Shown here: positions 21,310-33,467 of the stretch, in pieces | Numbering within the stretch: the first letter of the stretch is position 1 | Layout: every line of letters starts with the position of its first letter | Source: Pezicula radicicola | Taxonomy: Eukaryota; Ascomycota; Leotiomycetes; Helotiales; Dermateaceae | Direction of reading: 5' to 3' | Assembly: GCA_003008705.1 (NCBI GenBank) | Contig: PDUO01000044.1 | Span: forward strand, 2,004 to 66,003 | Length of the DNA: 64,000 nucleotides | The notes under the pieces: model-generated | The model's database searches: none | What the model was told of the DNA's origin: nothing | Seen by the model: the letters and a program-made list of their open reading frames with translations, nothing else | Program-made: the position numbers and the translations under genes

Positions 21310-22877
21310 CTAATTAAACCGAGAAGCACTCGCCGAACTCATATCGGCTCGCTTCATTGGCGGTGGTGGCGGTGGCTTCTTGGCTCGCGAGGGTGGAGGT
21401 GGTGGTGGGCCTTTCCTTCCATTGGAATTTCCACTCGCATTCGTCAACGTCGTATAGCTAGCGGATCTGCTGGCAACACTTCCATGGCTCGTAGCCGGAC
21501 TCACCGACCTCTCACCGTATGATCTATCCGGACTGCCGCTGTTGAGCGTGGAATCATCGGAGGGATCGCCAAATAAGTCTCCGCCTCCTGTGCTGATACG
21601 CTGAGTAGGGCGGAGGTTGGCACGAAGACCTCCAACTTCTCGCTCGGTCGGTGGTGGGACAGAGCTCTTGCGGATGGATCCGACAGGGGTAGTTTCGCGG
21701 TGGATAGATGTAGGACCTTGGAATGTAGCTGATCGGCCATAGGTTGGACGGCCAGGAGATTCGGGCTGAGTGTATTCATCGTGGGCATCGAGGCCGGCCT
21801 GAAGACGGGAGGAAGAGGCTACACGGCCTTGTGAGCGGATGGATGGTCGAACAGGTAATGGTTCTGGCTCTGGAGTTGGGGGTTCTTCGTATGCTGTAAA
21901 TCTCTCGTGGTAAGAATGTGCAGTGTTTGACCGTGATCGAGCGACGGGGCGGCGGTGATCTCTATGTGGGGAAGTGGTTTGTCTGGTGGAAGTTAGCTCT
22001 AATTCGATATTCATTATCAGGTGGCATACCCAGCAGGCCATTCCCTCTTCAATCGGAGCAGCTCATCGCGACATCTGTCATAGTATTCAAGTTCAGCATC
22101 CAGGAATGCTCCCAGATCAGCAACACTCTCTGCCTCTGCCTCCTTGATATCCTGCATCCGCCGGAGAACATCCTCACTTGACTCTTCGTACTTTGCCTTT
22201 TGTGACCGAAGCTCTTCCTCCACCCTAAAATCCTCCTTTTTCGCCTTGGACATTTTTGATAGGGACGCGTCATAGGCAAGTCGGCGGTTTTCGAGCTTCT
22301 TGCGGGCAGACTGCAGCAGTTAGTGTCTGCAGAATTAGGAATCTGCATGATATGCCTACCTGGTACTCTTTCATCATTGCCAGAGAACGCTCCAGGGACT
22401 CGAGCCATCCCGCAGTAGAATTGACAACGTAAGTCTCCTGTATCCGCGCAATTCGCTCGTTTGTTCTTCCCATGCCTAAATCTTGTCAGTAATGCTTCTA
22501 CCAATGTTACCAATTGTACACACCAATCAAGCAGTTTCCAAACTCCGAGTCAGGTTCAAAGTCCTCCCCATGGTTGATCATGGTCTGGCCCAAGTACCCC
22601 ACCGGTAGTATCTTCTCCTTGTCTTCAATCTCATTGCGTTTAGAAAGGGACTTGACGTAGACGGTCATAGATTTCTGCAGCTTCTCCATTCCTAGGGAAA
22701 ATATCAGCGAACCTGCAGTCTGTGGCAAGCGGGTGGGCGACTGCACATACCTTCATGTCTGAGGGTCATCTCCATCTCCAAGGCCTTGAATTCCTCGGAC
22801 ACGCCCGTCTTGGCCTCGGCGCCCATCTTTTCGTTGGTCCATTGCTTGATGCGATCGAACTTTTTGTTGATATTCAT
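21310..22877 (-). CDS. BAR-domain protein with proline-rich tail
   Basis: Proposed exons on the minus strand are 22877-22751, 22691-22524, 22475-22360, 22310-22030 and 21982-21310, giving 454 residues; introns are 47-59 nt. The start ATG begins MNINKKFDRIKQWTNEKMG. Residues 1 to about 240 are a long helical BAR domain (GMEKLQKSMTVYVKSLSKR, VGYLGQTMINHGEDF, KKEDFRVEEELRSQKAKYE, DAELEYYDRCRDELLRLK). BAR dimers sense or generate membrane curvature in endocytosis. The remaining 210 residues are disordered and rich in Pro, Ser and Arg. They end with two polyproline runs around GRKGPPPPPPSRAKKPPPPP, which are typical SH3 or profilin ligands. No SH3 domain is present. It is related to endophilin/amphiphysin-type fungal BAR proteins but distinct from the Rvs161 homologue at 45.9-47.0 kb. 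Confidence 0.9.
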
Positions 22878-25182
22878 CCTGACGTTGAGTGGCTGTTGCA
22901 GCACTTGGGAGAGTTGGGATGTTGCGTAGATAAATAATAGATATGTGCCGCCAAGAAGTTTCGAGGGGTCTGTGGAAAGTCGGGGTCTCTGTTATGCAAC
23001 TGCGATTGATGTGCTGTACTTGTAGTCTCGAAGCTGCCACAACACCAATTGGGATATATCCAAATGAACTGACAAAGGAGGGTGATGGTGGTCCTTTTGA
23101 AGTTGTCACACGATGCCAGATCAGTTGGAAGCGACAAGACTGTAGGAGGTTGGAGGTTGGAGGGACGCTGGGCAAATGAATGGCAGGCGATACAATATCG
23201 GGCCAGTAGAGAGCGTGGGTGGCAGAATGATCCTTGCGCAAGGAGGCGATTCGACTTGAAGACTGGGGCGAGCTGCCCTTGTTGGAATTGATCCGAATTG
23301 GCGACGGGAAAGGAGAAATTATTCAGAGTAGTGCGTAGTACAGAAGTGTGGAAGAAGAAAAAAAAGCAACGAGGCGTCTGGAGATGGAGGGTCGGCAGGA
23401 AAGGGGAGAGGACGAGAGAAGTTGCGATGTATCGCCGGTCGTTGCTGCCCGCCAGATAACCTTTTTTTTTTGGTGTGGCGGTTGGGGGGGAGAGCAAATG
23501 GCTTGGAAGGGAGCAGCGAGGGGTGGCAGATGATAAAGTTCAGTTTCTTGGCTCAACGCAGCAGGACAGGAATCCTTAAGGATAATAAGGTATCATAGGT
23601 AATAGGTGATTGGAAGCATTAATCCAACCACAAGCGCAAAAAGAGTAGTGCATGCACGAGTAGTACAGTACAGTAGTAGTTAAGTTGTTAAGTTTGGTTG
23701 CTTGTCCTCGAATCATTCAAGACTTTCGAGCATATCAAGCAATGCAGTTCAGGCGAGAGTGCAACAAAGAGAGAGAGAGAGAAAGACTGGATCATGGTTA
23801 ATTCTTATTCTTATTCTTGTTATTTGCCTCATCTGCATGAACTGTGTCGTCGCGCCTGTTGCCCCAACCTTCCGTTGATATTTCCTGCGTTCATCGTTCC
23901 TCCCCCTGTCTCTCCATGCGCGCATCCGATGACCGACAAGCCCTGGGGGGGGGGAGAGGATCACTAAATAACAGTGGGTTGGCGGCCTCTGGAACTTGAA
24001 AAAGACCAACCACTCACTTATTATTATTTCACCGCCGCATGCAGGAACTGCAAATTATCACTAGACTCTCAACATTTCCGACTCCCGCACATCCTACGAA
24101 AAATGCTCACCACTTGTTCCTCTCCTACTAGAAGTAACCGCGCGATACCTCCTTACGCGGCAATTGCCCACCAGACATAGGGCGCAGCGCATACGAATGC
24201 ACCAGATGGAGAGAGAGCATCATCATTGTCAGGGCTGCCAAGTGGCAATTTGGAAGTTCGCTCCCCCCGACCAAGCGCCTGGGACATGCCGCCGATTACC
24301 AGACGACAGCTCGACATGAAACCCTGAAACCCGCAACAGAGGCAATCTCAAGGTTATATTTAGCTTGTTTGATCTACATATAGAAACTGTCGATTGATAA
24401 GTGGGAATGGATTGTGGAGAATTGGACGCAGAGCACATGGTGAGTGACAGCGCAGGCCAACGGCAAGTGGATTGCTGTACAAATTGAAGCTTTGGATGTT
24501 CGTTTGATCTGAGTTGATCGACTTGATTTGGCCTCTTTCTGCATCTTTAAAAGGGCAGCAGGGACCTCGCATTTGAACCACGCAGCGTGAGAGAGAGGGA
24601 GGCTGTGTTGTGACGAATGGAGCCCCGTCACGTTACCCTCACCGATGACATTGACGAGCAGAAAATCCGATGATTCCGAGACGACGATGACGATACCAAA
24701 GTAAAAATGATGGAACCTCCGGAGGATGGAGAGACACGGAGACTGCTGACTCTTGTACTCTACATGTTATTCGCTATGCCCGTGTCACAACGGGTTGTGT
24801 TGCGAACAAGTCATGTCGTCGGTCTTACGCCTGGATAACATTAGCATGAAAGCTCTGCTTCTTGCTTTACCTACTCCGTAACAAGACTCCAGTTTAATTT
24901 CAGGAGTCGACAAAAGCATCATGATTGCGTACCAATTTTGTTGTCGCAGAAAGAAATATGATAAGCTACAAGTAATGCATACTAGTAAGACAAGACAGCC
25001 ATGGATTTCTCTCGCTGAGTCCGCCCAATCCGCTGATTATCTATGACCTAATTGTATCTCTTTCTTCAATAACCAACTCAACACACCCCACCAAAGAAAA
25101 ATTGGTTTTCTCGTTGGCAGAGCAAACGGACCTTCGATTTCCAGAAGCTAAACGAGAAAAGTATAAAAAAAAATATGTTTAG
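22878..25182. other. Long intergenic region
   Basis: Five-prime flank of the BAR gene followed by non-coding DNA up to a Pol III-like element. It contains purine/pyrimidine runs (poly-T at 23461-23470, G-run at 23944-23952, a GA microsatellite at about 23768-23782). Many short frames occur on both strands but none has a domain motif. I see no gene. Confidence 0.5.
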
Positions 25183-25275
25183 GGTTGTCCTCGGCAAGAC
25201 TCGAACTCAGGGTCATTGGATGGCCAAATAGTTGAACTACTTGCAGAACCACAAGAGTCACAAGTACGCCACGAA
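25183..25275 (-). ncRNA. tRNA-like Pol III element or tRNA-derived relic
   Basis: On the minus strand an A-box-like segment (TAGTTCAACTATTTGG) is followed 15 nt later by a B-box-like GAGTTCGAGTCT. About 30 nt downstream there is a run of nine T residues (25163-25171 on the opposite strand), a Pol III terminator. The A-to-B distance is short and no complete anticodon arm or paired acceptor stem can be drawn. It is therefore not a functional tRNA; it may be a SINE-like or decayed tRNA copy. Confidence 0.35.
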
Positions 25276-25899
25276 GACTTAGTATTAGCGTGTTTAGAGC
25301 ACGTTTTCTTGTGTCTATCCTACAAAACAAAACAATGGCCTTGTCTCTTGTTAATAAATGGGTGCTCGGTTGTGATAAGTCCCCACTACCCAAGATAAGT
25401 CTCCGGTATGAAAGTACTTTTGTAAGATCAAGATCGACCATCTACTATTTATTGCATGTATTTTTTGGACCATGTACATCAGTAAGGATAATCTAAATAT
25501 TTACCTAGCGTAAACAGGACAAGCTTAAGAAAGTTAGGTTTATCCTCGGTTAGCAATTACCTACGCTATGCACACTTCGACATACAATTTGTACACCATG
25601 AGCAGTCTTACAAAGATCGATGGTCTTCACTCTTTAATAATTCCTTCTAGTTGCCTGCATGGAAATGACTTCCAAAAATCTAAATTAGCTGCTAGATACC
25701 TAGAGCTATTTTTAAATATCCTGCCAACATTTCCTACTCACAAGTATTCACCTCCGTTAACCTGGAAGTTCAATGCGCCAAGTCACCTGACCAATAACAA
25801 CACAAAAATGCTAAAGTCAACCCCAAACAAAACAAAGCCAACGTCCGCTCTGCTCTCTTTAAGCTCTCCTCCCTGTACATCGCAGATACTACTCCATCA

Positions 25900-27159
25900 A
25901 TGTCTTCCCCACTGCCCTTTCGGCCAGCTTCCACAAAGCCTTTCCGTTTCCTCGATCTCCCGGGCGAGATTCGCAACAAAGTCTATGAGATCATTCTCTG
26001 CGCCGCGGAGCCCCCAACGACGGATCAAGAATTTCATACAATCCCATCCAAAATCGTCCGACTTCGACACGGGATTGAGACGCAGATATTGAGAACATGT
26101 CGCTCAGTCTACACCGAGGGTAAATACGTAATGCGCAGAACAAACCTCTTCGTCAAAGTCATCATCAAGATTCCCTTTGAAGAGGTTTCGTTGCTACTCA
26201 TAGCAAAAAGCGTACCCATTTTACATATGAACAAGAGGATAGTCAAGGATTTCAAAGATTTCGTCTTGTCTCATGAAATCCGCCCGCTGACCCCCATGCA
26301 CGAAAAACCACATGTTTTTATGGTTCTCTGTCGAGACCTTCACCGTTTCTGCACAGCTCTCGCGGAATACAAGTGGCAAATCACTCGGCACGATGAACTT
26401 ATCTCACACATTGTTACGCTTGTTGATCCCTACGAGGACGAAGCCTTGCCCACTTTGCCTACATTCTACACTCGGAAGCTACAGGAGACCCTCATAACTC
26501 CATATCGTGCCGTCTTGCGAGGTTTCCCACGTTTCACAATCAAGGGTGCCATACCAAAAGACCTCAGAGTTGCTGCCGTGTCGGAAATCACTCGCCCAAT
26601 TGCCGTGGACCCTGACACTTTTCTTCGTGGGCTAGAAGAAATGAAGGCAAAAGGAAATGAGTATTTCCGAAATGGAAATGGACGAATGGCTAGCGACACT
26701 TGGTGCACAGCCTTGCTGCAAATGCACCGCGTTGTAAATAGTCAGGCAGGAGAAAGGATGATGGAAGCTGGAGAAGATTTTGACGATCGGCTTGCGGCAT
26801 TGCATTTCGATCTTTGTTCCAACTGCGCTCAGAATTATCTCAACCCGATGAGGGAAAATACTAAGAACCCCGAAGTCTTACGCCAACTCGCCGAAGGTCT
26901 TTTCCAGCAACTTGAAAGCGCCCGACGAGTAACATGGAAATTTCCAAACACCAGTTGGGAACCCTCTCCTCAGCAAGTGGCGAAACTCTTCTACCGGGAA
27001 GCGGTTGCTTGTAGACTTATTGGAACACTGGATTTCCTTACTCAGGGAGAGACAGCAATTGAAGCTGCAATTCGTACAATGCCTGGTGATGCCGAGCTTG
27101 AGAACGAGAAGCAGAGGATTTTACAGCGGAGAAGGCGCATAACTGGGTCAACTGGCTAA
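25900..27159 (+). CDS. F-box-like LPxEIRNxxY protein with helical C-terminus
   Basis: Single-exon frame of 419 residues. The N-terminal FRFLDLPGEIRNKVYEIIL (about 14-32) is the widespread fungal F-box-like motif found in large families of Pezizomycotina proteins. The next part (HGIETQILRTCRSVYTEGKYV) is the conserved partner segment in which the protein judges old versus new residues of unknown ligands. Residues about 240-400 are helical and resemble TPR-type repeats (GLEEMKAKGNEYFRNGNGRMASD...). F-box proteins recruit substrates to SCF ubiquitin ligases; whether this one does so is unknown. The extended 5' flank holds one other frame (25568-26092) that overlaps in a different phase and is not credible. 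Confidence 0.75.
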   Translation: MSSPLPFRPASTKPFRFLDLPGEIRNKVYEIILCAAEPPTTDQEFHTIPSKIVRLRHGIETQILRTCRSVYTEGKYVMRRTNLFVKVIIKIPFEEVSLLLIAKSVPILHMNKRIVKDFKDFVLSHEIRPLTPMHEKPHVFMVLCRDLHRFCTALAEYKWQITRHDELISHIVTLVDPYEDEALPTLPTFYTRKLQETLITPYRAVLRGFPRFTIKGAIPKDLRVAAVSEITRPIAVDPDTFLRGLEEMKAKGNEYFRNGNGRMASDTWCTALLQMHRVVNSQAGERMMEAGEDFDDRLAALHFDLCSNCAQNYLNPMRENTKNPEVLRQLAEGLFQQLESARRVTWKFPNTSWEPSPQQVAKLFYREAVACRLIGTLDFLTQGETAIEAAIRTMPGDAELENEKQRILQRRRRITGSTG

Positions 27160-27524
27160 GCATGTCGTTCATGGCTAAACAAGTCTGACAATTAGTAGCC
27201 ATAAAGTCGAACACTGTCCATTACAGTCCACGTGTATTGATAGTAATGAAAGACTCCATGACAACAATCTCTCTTCGGCCGCAATCCTCAGTCTATCTCA
27301 TTCAGATCATCGATGGCGTCCTGGATAAGTCCGTGGGCATTGATCTACGGGTTAGTGGGTAATCAAGAGCAAGACTACAAATTTTGCATGTAGGATGGTC
27401 TTAGCCAATTCGATAGTAATACCCGTGCATAGTCTAGCCATTGATTGTCATTAAGGTCATTAATTTATTGTATAGGTTCTACTTAAAGAAATCTGTCAAA
27501 CCCATACATCAAGTTATGAGAAGG
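27160..27524. other. Convergent 3' flanks, no gene
   Basis: Short stretch between the ends of the F-box-like gene and the permease gene. Nothing recognisable. Confidence 0.5.
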
Positions 27525-29253
27525 CTAATCCGAGTCAATGGATGTATGTGCAGAACGGTATGAGTGCTTCCCTCGAATGAACCAATCCACAACTACAATA
27601 ATCAAGACTGCAGCATAGACGGCAGAAACATAATTCATATCTGATCAATGACTTAGCATATGAGAACGAGCAAGTGGGATAACATACTGTTGGCTGCCAC
27701 AGGCATTGTAGCTGGGAATGAGTACATGATTAGTGTAAACAGAGTCCAAGTTACTAACACAATATTTGAGAATAGGCCAAGGCGACCCATCCAGAATGGG
27801 CCATGGGCGATCTTATCTCGGCCTTTGTAGAGAAGACATAGTACTGGGATGGAGTACGAAATGTAGAGCAGCACAATACACGCAGTAACCATGCTGTTAA
27901 AAGCCGTATAACTACCCAAGTATAGTGTAGCAAGGATACCAACAATGACGGTGCTAACAAAGTGAGCATTCAGTGGGACATCAAGGCCAGGTCGAACTTT
28001 AGCCAGGAACTTCGATGCTGGAAGTCCTCCATCCCGAGCAAACGACCAACAGAGACGGGACTGCCAAGTATGAGAAGCACACAAGCAGCCCATGCCAGTG
28101 GCGATTATGAGGACTTCCAAGACAATGGCTCCTGCTTTGCTCCCAAGCGCTTGGTAGTACAACTCAAGGATCGGAACTCCAGTCGCAGTGGTAAATAATT
28201 GGTCGAGGTTGCTCATCGAGAAAAACATGGAGACTGAGTATGTCCACGAAGTTACAAATCCAATAGCAACGGTACCCATTATGGCGCGAGGGATCATTCG
28301 TTCAGGCTCTCCCACTTCTTCAGCAAGATGAGTGGCGCAATCGAGACACGCAAAAGCCCAGTTGGTGTTCACGAGTCCTACGATAAAGGCGATTCCATTT
28401 GAAGTCCAACCAGTATTGTTCACAAAGTTTGCAAACACAAATTTGGCGTCTTGGTGGGTTGTTGCTTTGGATGGCACGGCTATGAGGATTACGAAGAATG
28501 ATATCAAGGAAGTCCAGAGGGTGAAGGTTGCTATCGCTGGGAGGAAGGCGGCACGGCAATTCAAGAAGAATGCGAGGAAGTTGACAATTTCGTAGGCAAC
28601 GACCACCATCCATGCTTTTATGACTCTGGTTTAAAGTCAGCTTTCAAGACACACGAACGCACTTAGACAACCCACAAATCAGGATGAGCCAACTGGATGC
28701 ATCCTAGAACCGCGGTCCCCAGACCCAGAGCAACGCTTGCAGACGTAAATATGCTACCCGCATACGCAGACCATCCAGTTGCATAACTCAAGAACCGAGC
28801 ATGTTTCTTTGGCGCAAGCTGACTGACCCAAAAGTACTGCCCTCCAGCATTAGGCATGGCGCTTGCCAATTCCGAGAGCGAAATTCCCACGCAGGTTGAT
28901 ATAAGTGCAATGAGGATTATGCCGTAGATCAGGAGGACAGGACCCCCAGAATTGATTCCTGTAATCAGTGAGGCAGAAACTCCAAACCAGGAGTTTGTGA
29001 GGGAAAAGCCTACTCCAAGCACTGAGAGAAAGGAGTAATTCCGGCGCACTTCTTGAGTGTAACCCATTTCTGAATATGAGGGTTAGCTTTTCCCCAAGAA
29101 ATAGTTCTCCACAGAGGTCCATTTTCTTCAATACTCAAACTGACCTGCGAGTCTTGCTGCATCACCATCAGCAACAGTGCCTTCTATATCCGACTTGCTG
29201 GAACTAGCAGTCTTCACTCCATTCAGCTTCTTTGCATCCCCATTGATTGACAT
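27525..29253 (-). CDS. Amino-acid/GABA-type permease (APC superfamily)
   Basis: Proposed exons on the minus strand are 29253-29145, 29069-28676, 28625-27688 and 27640-27525, coding for 518 residues. The second intron uses a GTGGGT donor; the others are GTCAGT and GTATGT. About twelve hydrophobic segments are visible. Family marks include FSLTNSWFGVSASLITGINSG near the first helix, ELASAMPNAGGQYFWVSQLA, and HLAEEVGEPERMIPRAIMGT after helix VI. The C-terminus ends in DWFIRGKHSYR, usual for fungal members of the amino-acid/choline transporter family that includes Uga4 and Hnm1. It probably takes up GABA, choline or amino acids across the plasma membrane; substrate specificity cannot be read from sequence. 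The short hydrophilic N-terminus (MSINGDAKKLNGV...) is cytoplasmic. Confidence 0.92.
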
Positions 29254-29329
29254 GGTGGTGGTCGTTTGTCAGTTCGGAGTCGTGCTTAAAATTGACCAGA
29301 AAGACACAGCTTTTTCCTTCTACGCTTCT

Positions 29330-29362
29330 GCGAGGCAATGGCGAGGCAATGGCGAGGCAATG
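29330..29362 (+). repeat. Three exact 11-bp tandem copies
   Basis: gcgaggcaatg is repeated three times without a mismatch, about 80-110 nt upstream of the permease start codon, so it falls in its promoter or leader. Confidence 0.9.
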
Positions 29363-31717
29363 TTCCGAGACAGACAGGATACACAATGACATTTGTAGAA
29401 GAATTCTCAAGCCCGAAAGAATTTTCTCTATCACTTGGCCCAATTCCGTCCCTGTTTTCCCATTTTCCTTGTCAACAGCGATGCAGCTTGCTTGTTTGTC
29501 GATCTATCTCAACTACCATTCTGATTCGTGTGTACCCCTTCGTGCCGAGCCTAGAGACCCTAGATCCCCAATCCTCCTCGGTACTTTGGTCCAGATATAT
29601 GACGCAAGAATTTATTACGGTGCCTCCGTCAGTTTTGGATTATATCCACTACCGTGTGGAGATACAGTACACTTCCACCAGTTGGCTTCTTAAGTTTTCG
29701 ATCAGCTGTGTCGCTAATGCTCAAGCGAGCTGGCGGATGAATCCGTGGGCTGCGGAACACCCTTGGCGCCGTGACACTAATTGCTGTTTGTGGGGCTCGG
29801 AGATGCATTGTTATTGTGGAGAATTAGAATTAGGTATAAAATTGACACATATTTCGGTGAGATATATTAAATATTTGATAATAATCTACCCATAGGTACT
29901 TTTACTTACGCTTCGTACAGTTGAGAGACGTAAATAATTCCCGCAGGTACGCGTAAAATCCAACCGTGATAAATCCCTCAAAGCAACCGTCATTTTATTT
30001 ATTCCTCCCCGACTTCTCCACTCACCAAAATCCCTCTATCAACCAACAACACGATAAGCAAGAGCCCTGATTAACATTTCCTTTCTTGGACCTACTTCAG
30101 TAGCCTTTAATCCAAGAATAAACTAAGGCTAATTACGAGGAGCCAAGAACTTGGCCAGTGAAAAGTCGAAGGCCCTTCTTCTGCCGATGGCAGCTGAAAC
30201 TCACCCACTGTTGTCGACGGTACGGTAGTCACAGTGCGGAGTACCCAGGACGAAGGTTCTTGGCCATTTTTACCCCCCAAAGCGGGAAAGAAACGAGGTG
30301 CCTTTCGGGGACGGATCTTTCGGGTGGTTCGTATCTAACTCGGGGATTGTTTGAATATTTTGAGACGGCAGTATTTTCCTCTGAAATTTAAGATGCACGG
30401 TGCCTTAATTCTATAAACTGTTAGAGTTGAGATTGTTTTATAGACTATAACGCGCAGATTGGTCAGGATATGTGATTACCTTTTGCTGGATTTGAAGCAT
30501 GTTCATCGCTAATAGATATAGCCTTCACGATCAACATATGAGCTACAGGAGCCCAATTGAAACTAGGGTATTTGTTTAAAGAAGATACAGTAGGAACAGG
30601 GAAAGTGCATAGGTAGATCAAAACTAAAACATGCACCAAGATCTTTCTTAACTCTAAACATAAAGTCTAAACATAAACTCATTGTGAATCTAGAGCTCAA
30701 GGACCAATTGTAGAGTTCTTCGTAAGGCGCCCGTTTTTACGCACATCCAAATAACGATTTGGATAGAGAGATACATAAGCAGGTGAAATAATTTAACGAA
30801 GATAATAGTTAGCTTTGAGACTCCAAAAAAAAATTCCTGGCTTAAGAATACCAGCTACAAGTTTGTTTGTTTTTTTCCTGTTAGAATACTTACTGTGCTT
30901 TCTAGGATTAGTTGTACTACTGCAAATTCATTTCTATGTTATCTTCGACGCATAACAGTTTGCGATGTACTCACAATACTTGAAAAGATATAACTCACAA
31001 ATAGATGGTATTGCTCTGGTCTTTGTCTACCCTAGCGTATCTAATTTGTGCTATCTTCTCTACATGGTCAGGTCGAGCTAGGAAATAATTCCTGTAATGT
31101 TCTTATACATTAATTATATTTTACCTTTCTGGTTTGTCCTCTTTATGTCAGTCGGCCCTTCTAAGTGGAAATTTAGGCACGGAAGGGGAACATATATGCA
31201 TTGTTATCTAAAAGAATTTCTGCTTGTAATCAGTCCTACACTTTTATCCTTATATGTGTTGATCAAAATTAGTTTAAGCAGTTACTTCTTTAGGTACTAA
31301 TTTCTTATACAAACCTTTAAAAGTAGAGAATATACTATTTTTACACTATCTAGTAGTACTTTTAATATAAGTCTCTTACCCTAAACAATTTATATAATAA
31401 ACTCGAATTTATATTAGGATATAGCCATAAAGAGGATTATTCTATTCGGAGATAAATTTATCTACTTATAGATACATGATTCTATAAACCTAACGATTCA
31501 GCAACTTTAACTGTAGGTTACTATAGTAGATAACTTACTTATATTGTAGATGACATTTTGTATACTAAATTAATACTATGCTATTCAATCTAACTCCCAA
31601 AAGCCTAGTTCAATCCTGCTGCTGTCTACTCTACAAGTCCCCGCATCTTCTAAAATAATAAAGTTCAAGAAATTATTTAGTAGATTTATAACACCGGTAA
31701 TATCCAACATCTTCTGC
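29363..31717. other. Gene-poor region upstream of the permease
   Basis: More than 2 kb with no credible gene. A 185-codon plus-strand frame at 29338-29895 has no start context, domain or codon bias. From about 31080 the sequence becomes AT-rich (ctatag, tactat words), suggesting a mildly RIP-affected old repeat between 31300 and 31600. Confidence 0.45.
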
Positions 31718-31815
31718 GCAGAGAACCTGAGTGGTTACAAGTTATCCGGCTATTAAGGTAATAAAATAGAATTAAGCAAGCCTGGGTTCGAGTGTTAATA
31801 GTCGGAGAGCCTACT
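31718..31815 (+). ncRNA. tRNA-like relic or SINE head
   Basis: An A-box-like AACCTGAGTGGTTACAAG is followed about 45 nt later by a B-box-like GGGTTCGAGTGTT, spacing close to that of tRNAs with a long variable arm (Leu/Ser type). Paired acceptor arms are not convincing and flanking DNA is AT-rich. I infer a degenerate tRNA gene or the head of a SINE. Confidence 0.4.
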
Positions 31816-33467
31816 ATAGTTTTACTATATACTTAGACCAAAACTTCTAAAGTACCCTACCTAGCTAGGAAGGTATATCGCGAGGGCTTTGGGTTTATTG
31901 TATTATGTTTCCATGTATTATAGACTGATATCTTTAGGCGTTCTTTGTAAAGGGGTGCAGCCTACTGTTGTCTACCTTCTATCCTTATTACTACAGCCAA
32001 GAGCTCTTACTGATTACTTTATAATAGTTGTAGTAGATGCAGAAGAGCTAGAATGAGATAATAATTTGTTTGTTATTTTCATTGCACATCTACACACATA
32101 AATGGTATGCAGGCAAATCAAAATCCGAATTGGAAATCACTAGACAAACAGGAAGAGCACGATTCGTGGCTGAAAACTGTACCTCAGAATTTTCTGCAAA
32201 AGATCCCACAAATATGTACTATGCCTTTAGACGCATCAGACTTTATGCCTGCAACTCATGATTATGAAGTGGAAATCTGCATCGAGCTCGTAAATTAAGC
32301 GAGACGCCTGATTTTACCCGAGATCTCGATGGGATTGCGTGCAGGATCGGGCTATTTATTATCCAATACACATGACAGTACTTGATGTAGTATTTGAAAC
32401 GCTTTAAGCTCATATCTTTTTGATTGAGGAAAGAGTGTTTTATCGTTCCGATAATTTTCCTTATCAACTCGTAGAAAGACAAGAGAGTTGAGATAAGTTG
32501 CAGTTAGGGAAGTTGATAGGGCATTCATACTCGGCCTCCTACTTAATATTATTGTTTCTATATTGTTTGTCGTCCATATGTTTGTGCGGTATCCAGACAT
32601 TGTGCAGAAAATAAAGGCAATATTTCCAATATTTCCAATGAGCGATGAGCAATGGACAAGGGGTGCAAAGTAATTGGTTCAATCTCAATTCCTGTCCTCC
32701 TGTTATATATTTTAATACTCAACCAATTATTCTAAGATTGAGGCTCGAAATTCTACGTAGTATGTTGTTGTGGAATTTGCGAACGAAGGGAAAGAGCGCT
32801 CATGAGCCAGAAGGAGATGAAGCTCTAAACATTATGCACAATCTTCTTGAAAACAATGAAAATTCTTGAATTATGATGTGGTTTCCACCACCGTATCTGT
32901 GAAGTCGAACTGTTGAAGGACTGACTCTACCAGTATACCTGCAGCGAAAGACTAGAGCATTGAACTTCGTTTCTTGCCTTAATTCCTAAGTTTTGTTTGT
33001 CATCTAGACTTGGGGCCTTGTACACACGCTTCTATTCTGGACAAGACTTTGTTTGCACATGATACACTGATTAATGGATCATAAAATTGGTAGAAAAGCA
33101 ACATGTACTTTTAAGCAGGGTTATAATACTAAATAGTAGGCTAGTACGAGAGTTCTAATAATATTTAAAGCCATTCATCCATCCGTCATAATATCGTCCA
33201 AAGAGACACAGAAAAAGCACCCGCTCCCCCCTAAAGATGCGACTACCACCCAATCCAATAAAATTATAAAACCAAATGGAGAGATCGCTAACCCCCAATC
33301 CCACTTCAGTCGCCCTGCAACATATCGTAAAGTAACCATGACAATCTTTTACGTCATCCTTGGAGTTGCAATGGGTATCTGAGGATTAAGATATCATCAT
33401 TCATCACCCATAGACTTTGCAACTTCTCCTCCAAAACCGACGCTACGGTTCTGGTTCCCATCCCATA
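31816..33467. other. Intergenic, no supported gene
   Basis: Several frames of 60-80 codons occur on both strands (for example at 32107-32298 and 32645-32869) but none shows a family motif. The last 300 nt are the 3' flank of the small membrane-protein gene. Confidence 0.45.

Noticed and set aside
23300..23560. Overlapping open frames on both strands in a purine-rich segment
   Set aside because: Homopolymer and purine runs keep several frames open by chance.
29338..29895. 185-codon plus-strand frame upstream of the permease
   Set aside because: Includes the 11-bp repeat, has no family motif, and sits in promoter DNA.
32070..32298. Two overlapping 63-codon plus-strand frames
   Set aside because: No recognisable domain and no splice partner found in the surrounding 1.5 kb.
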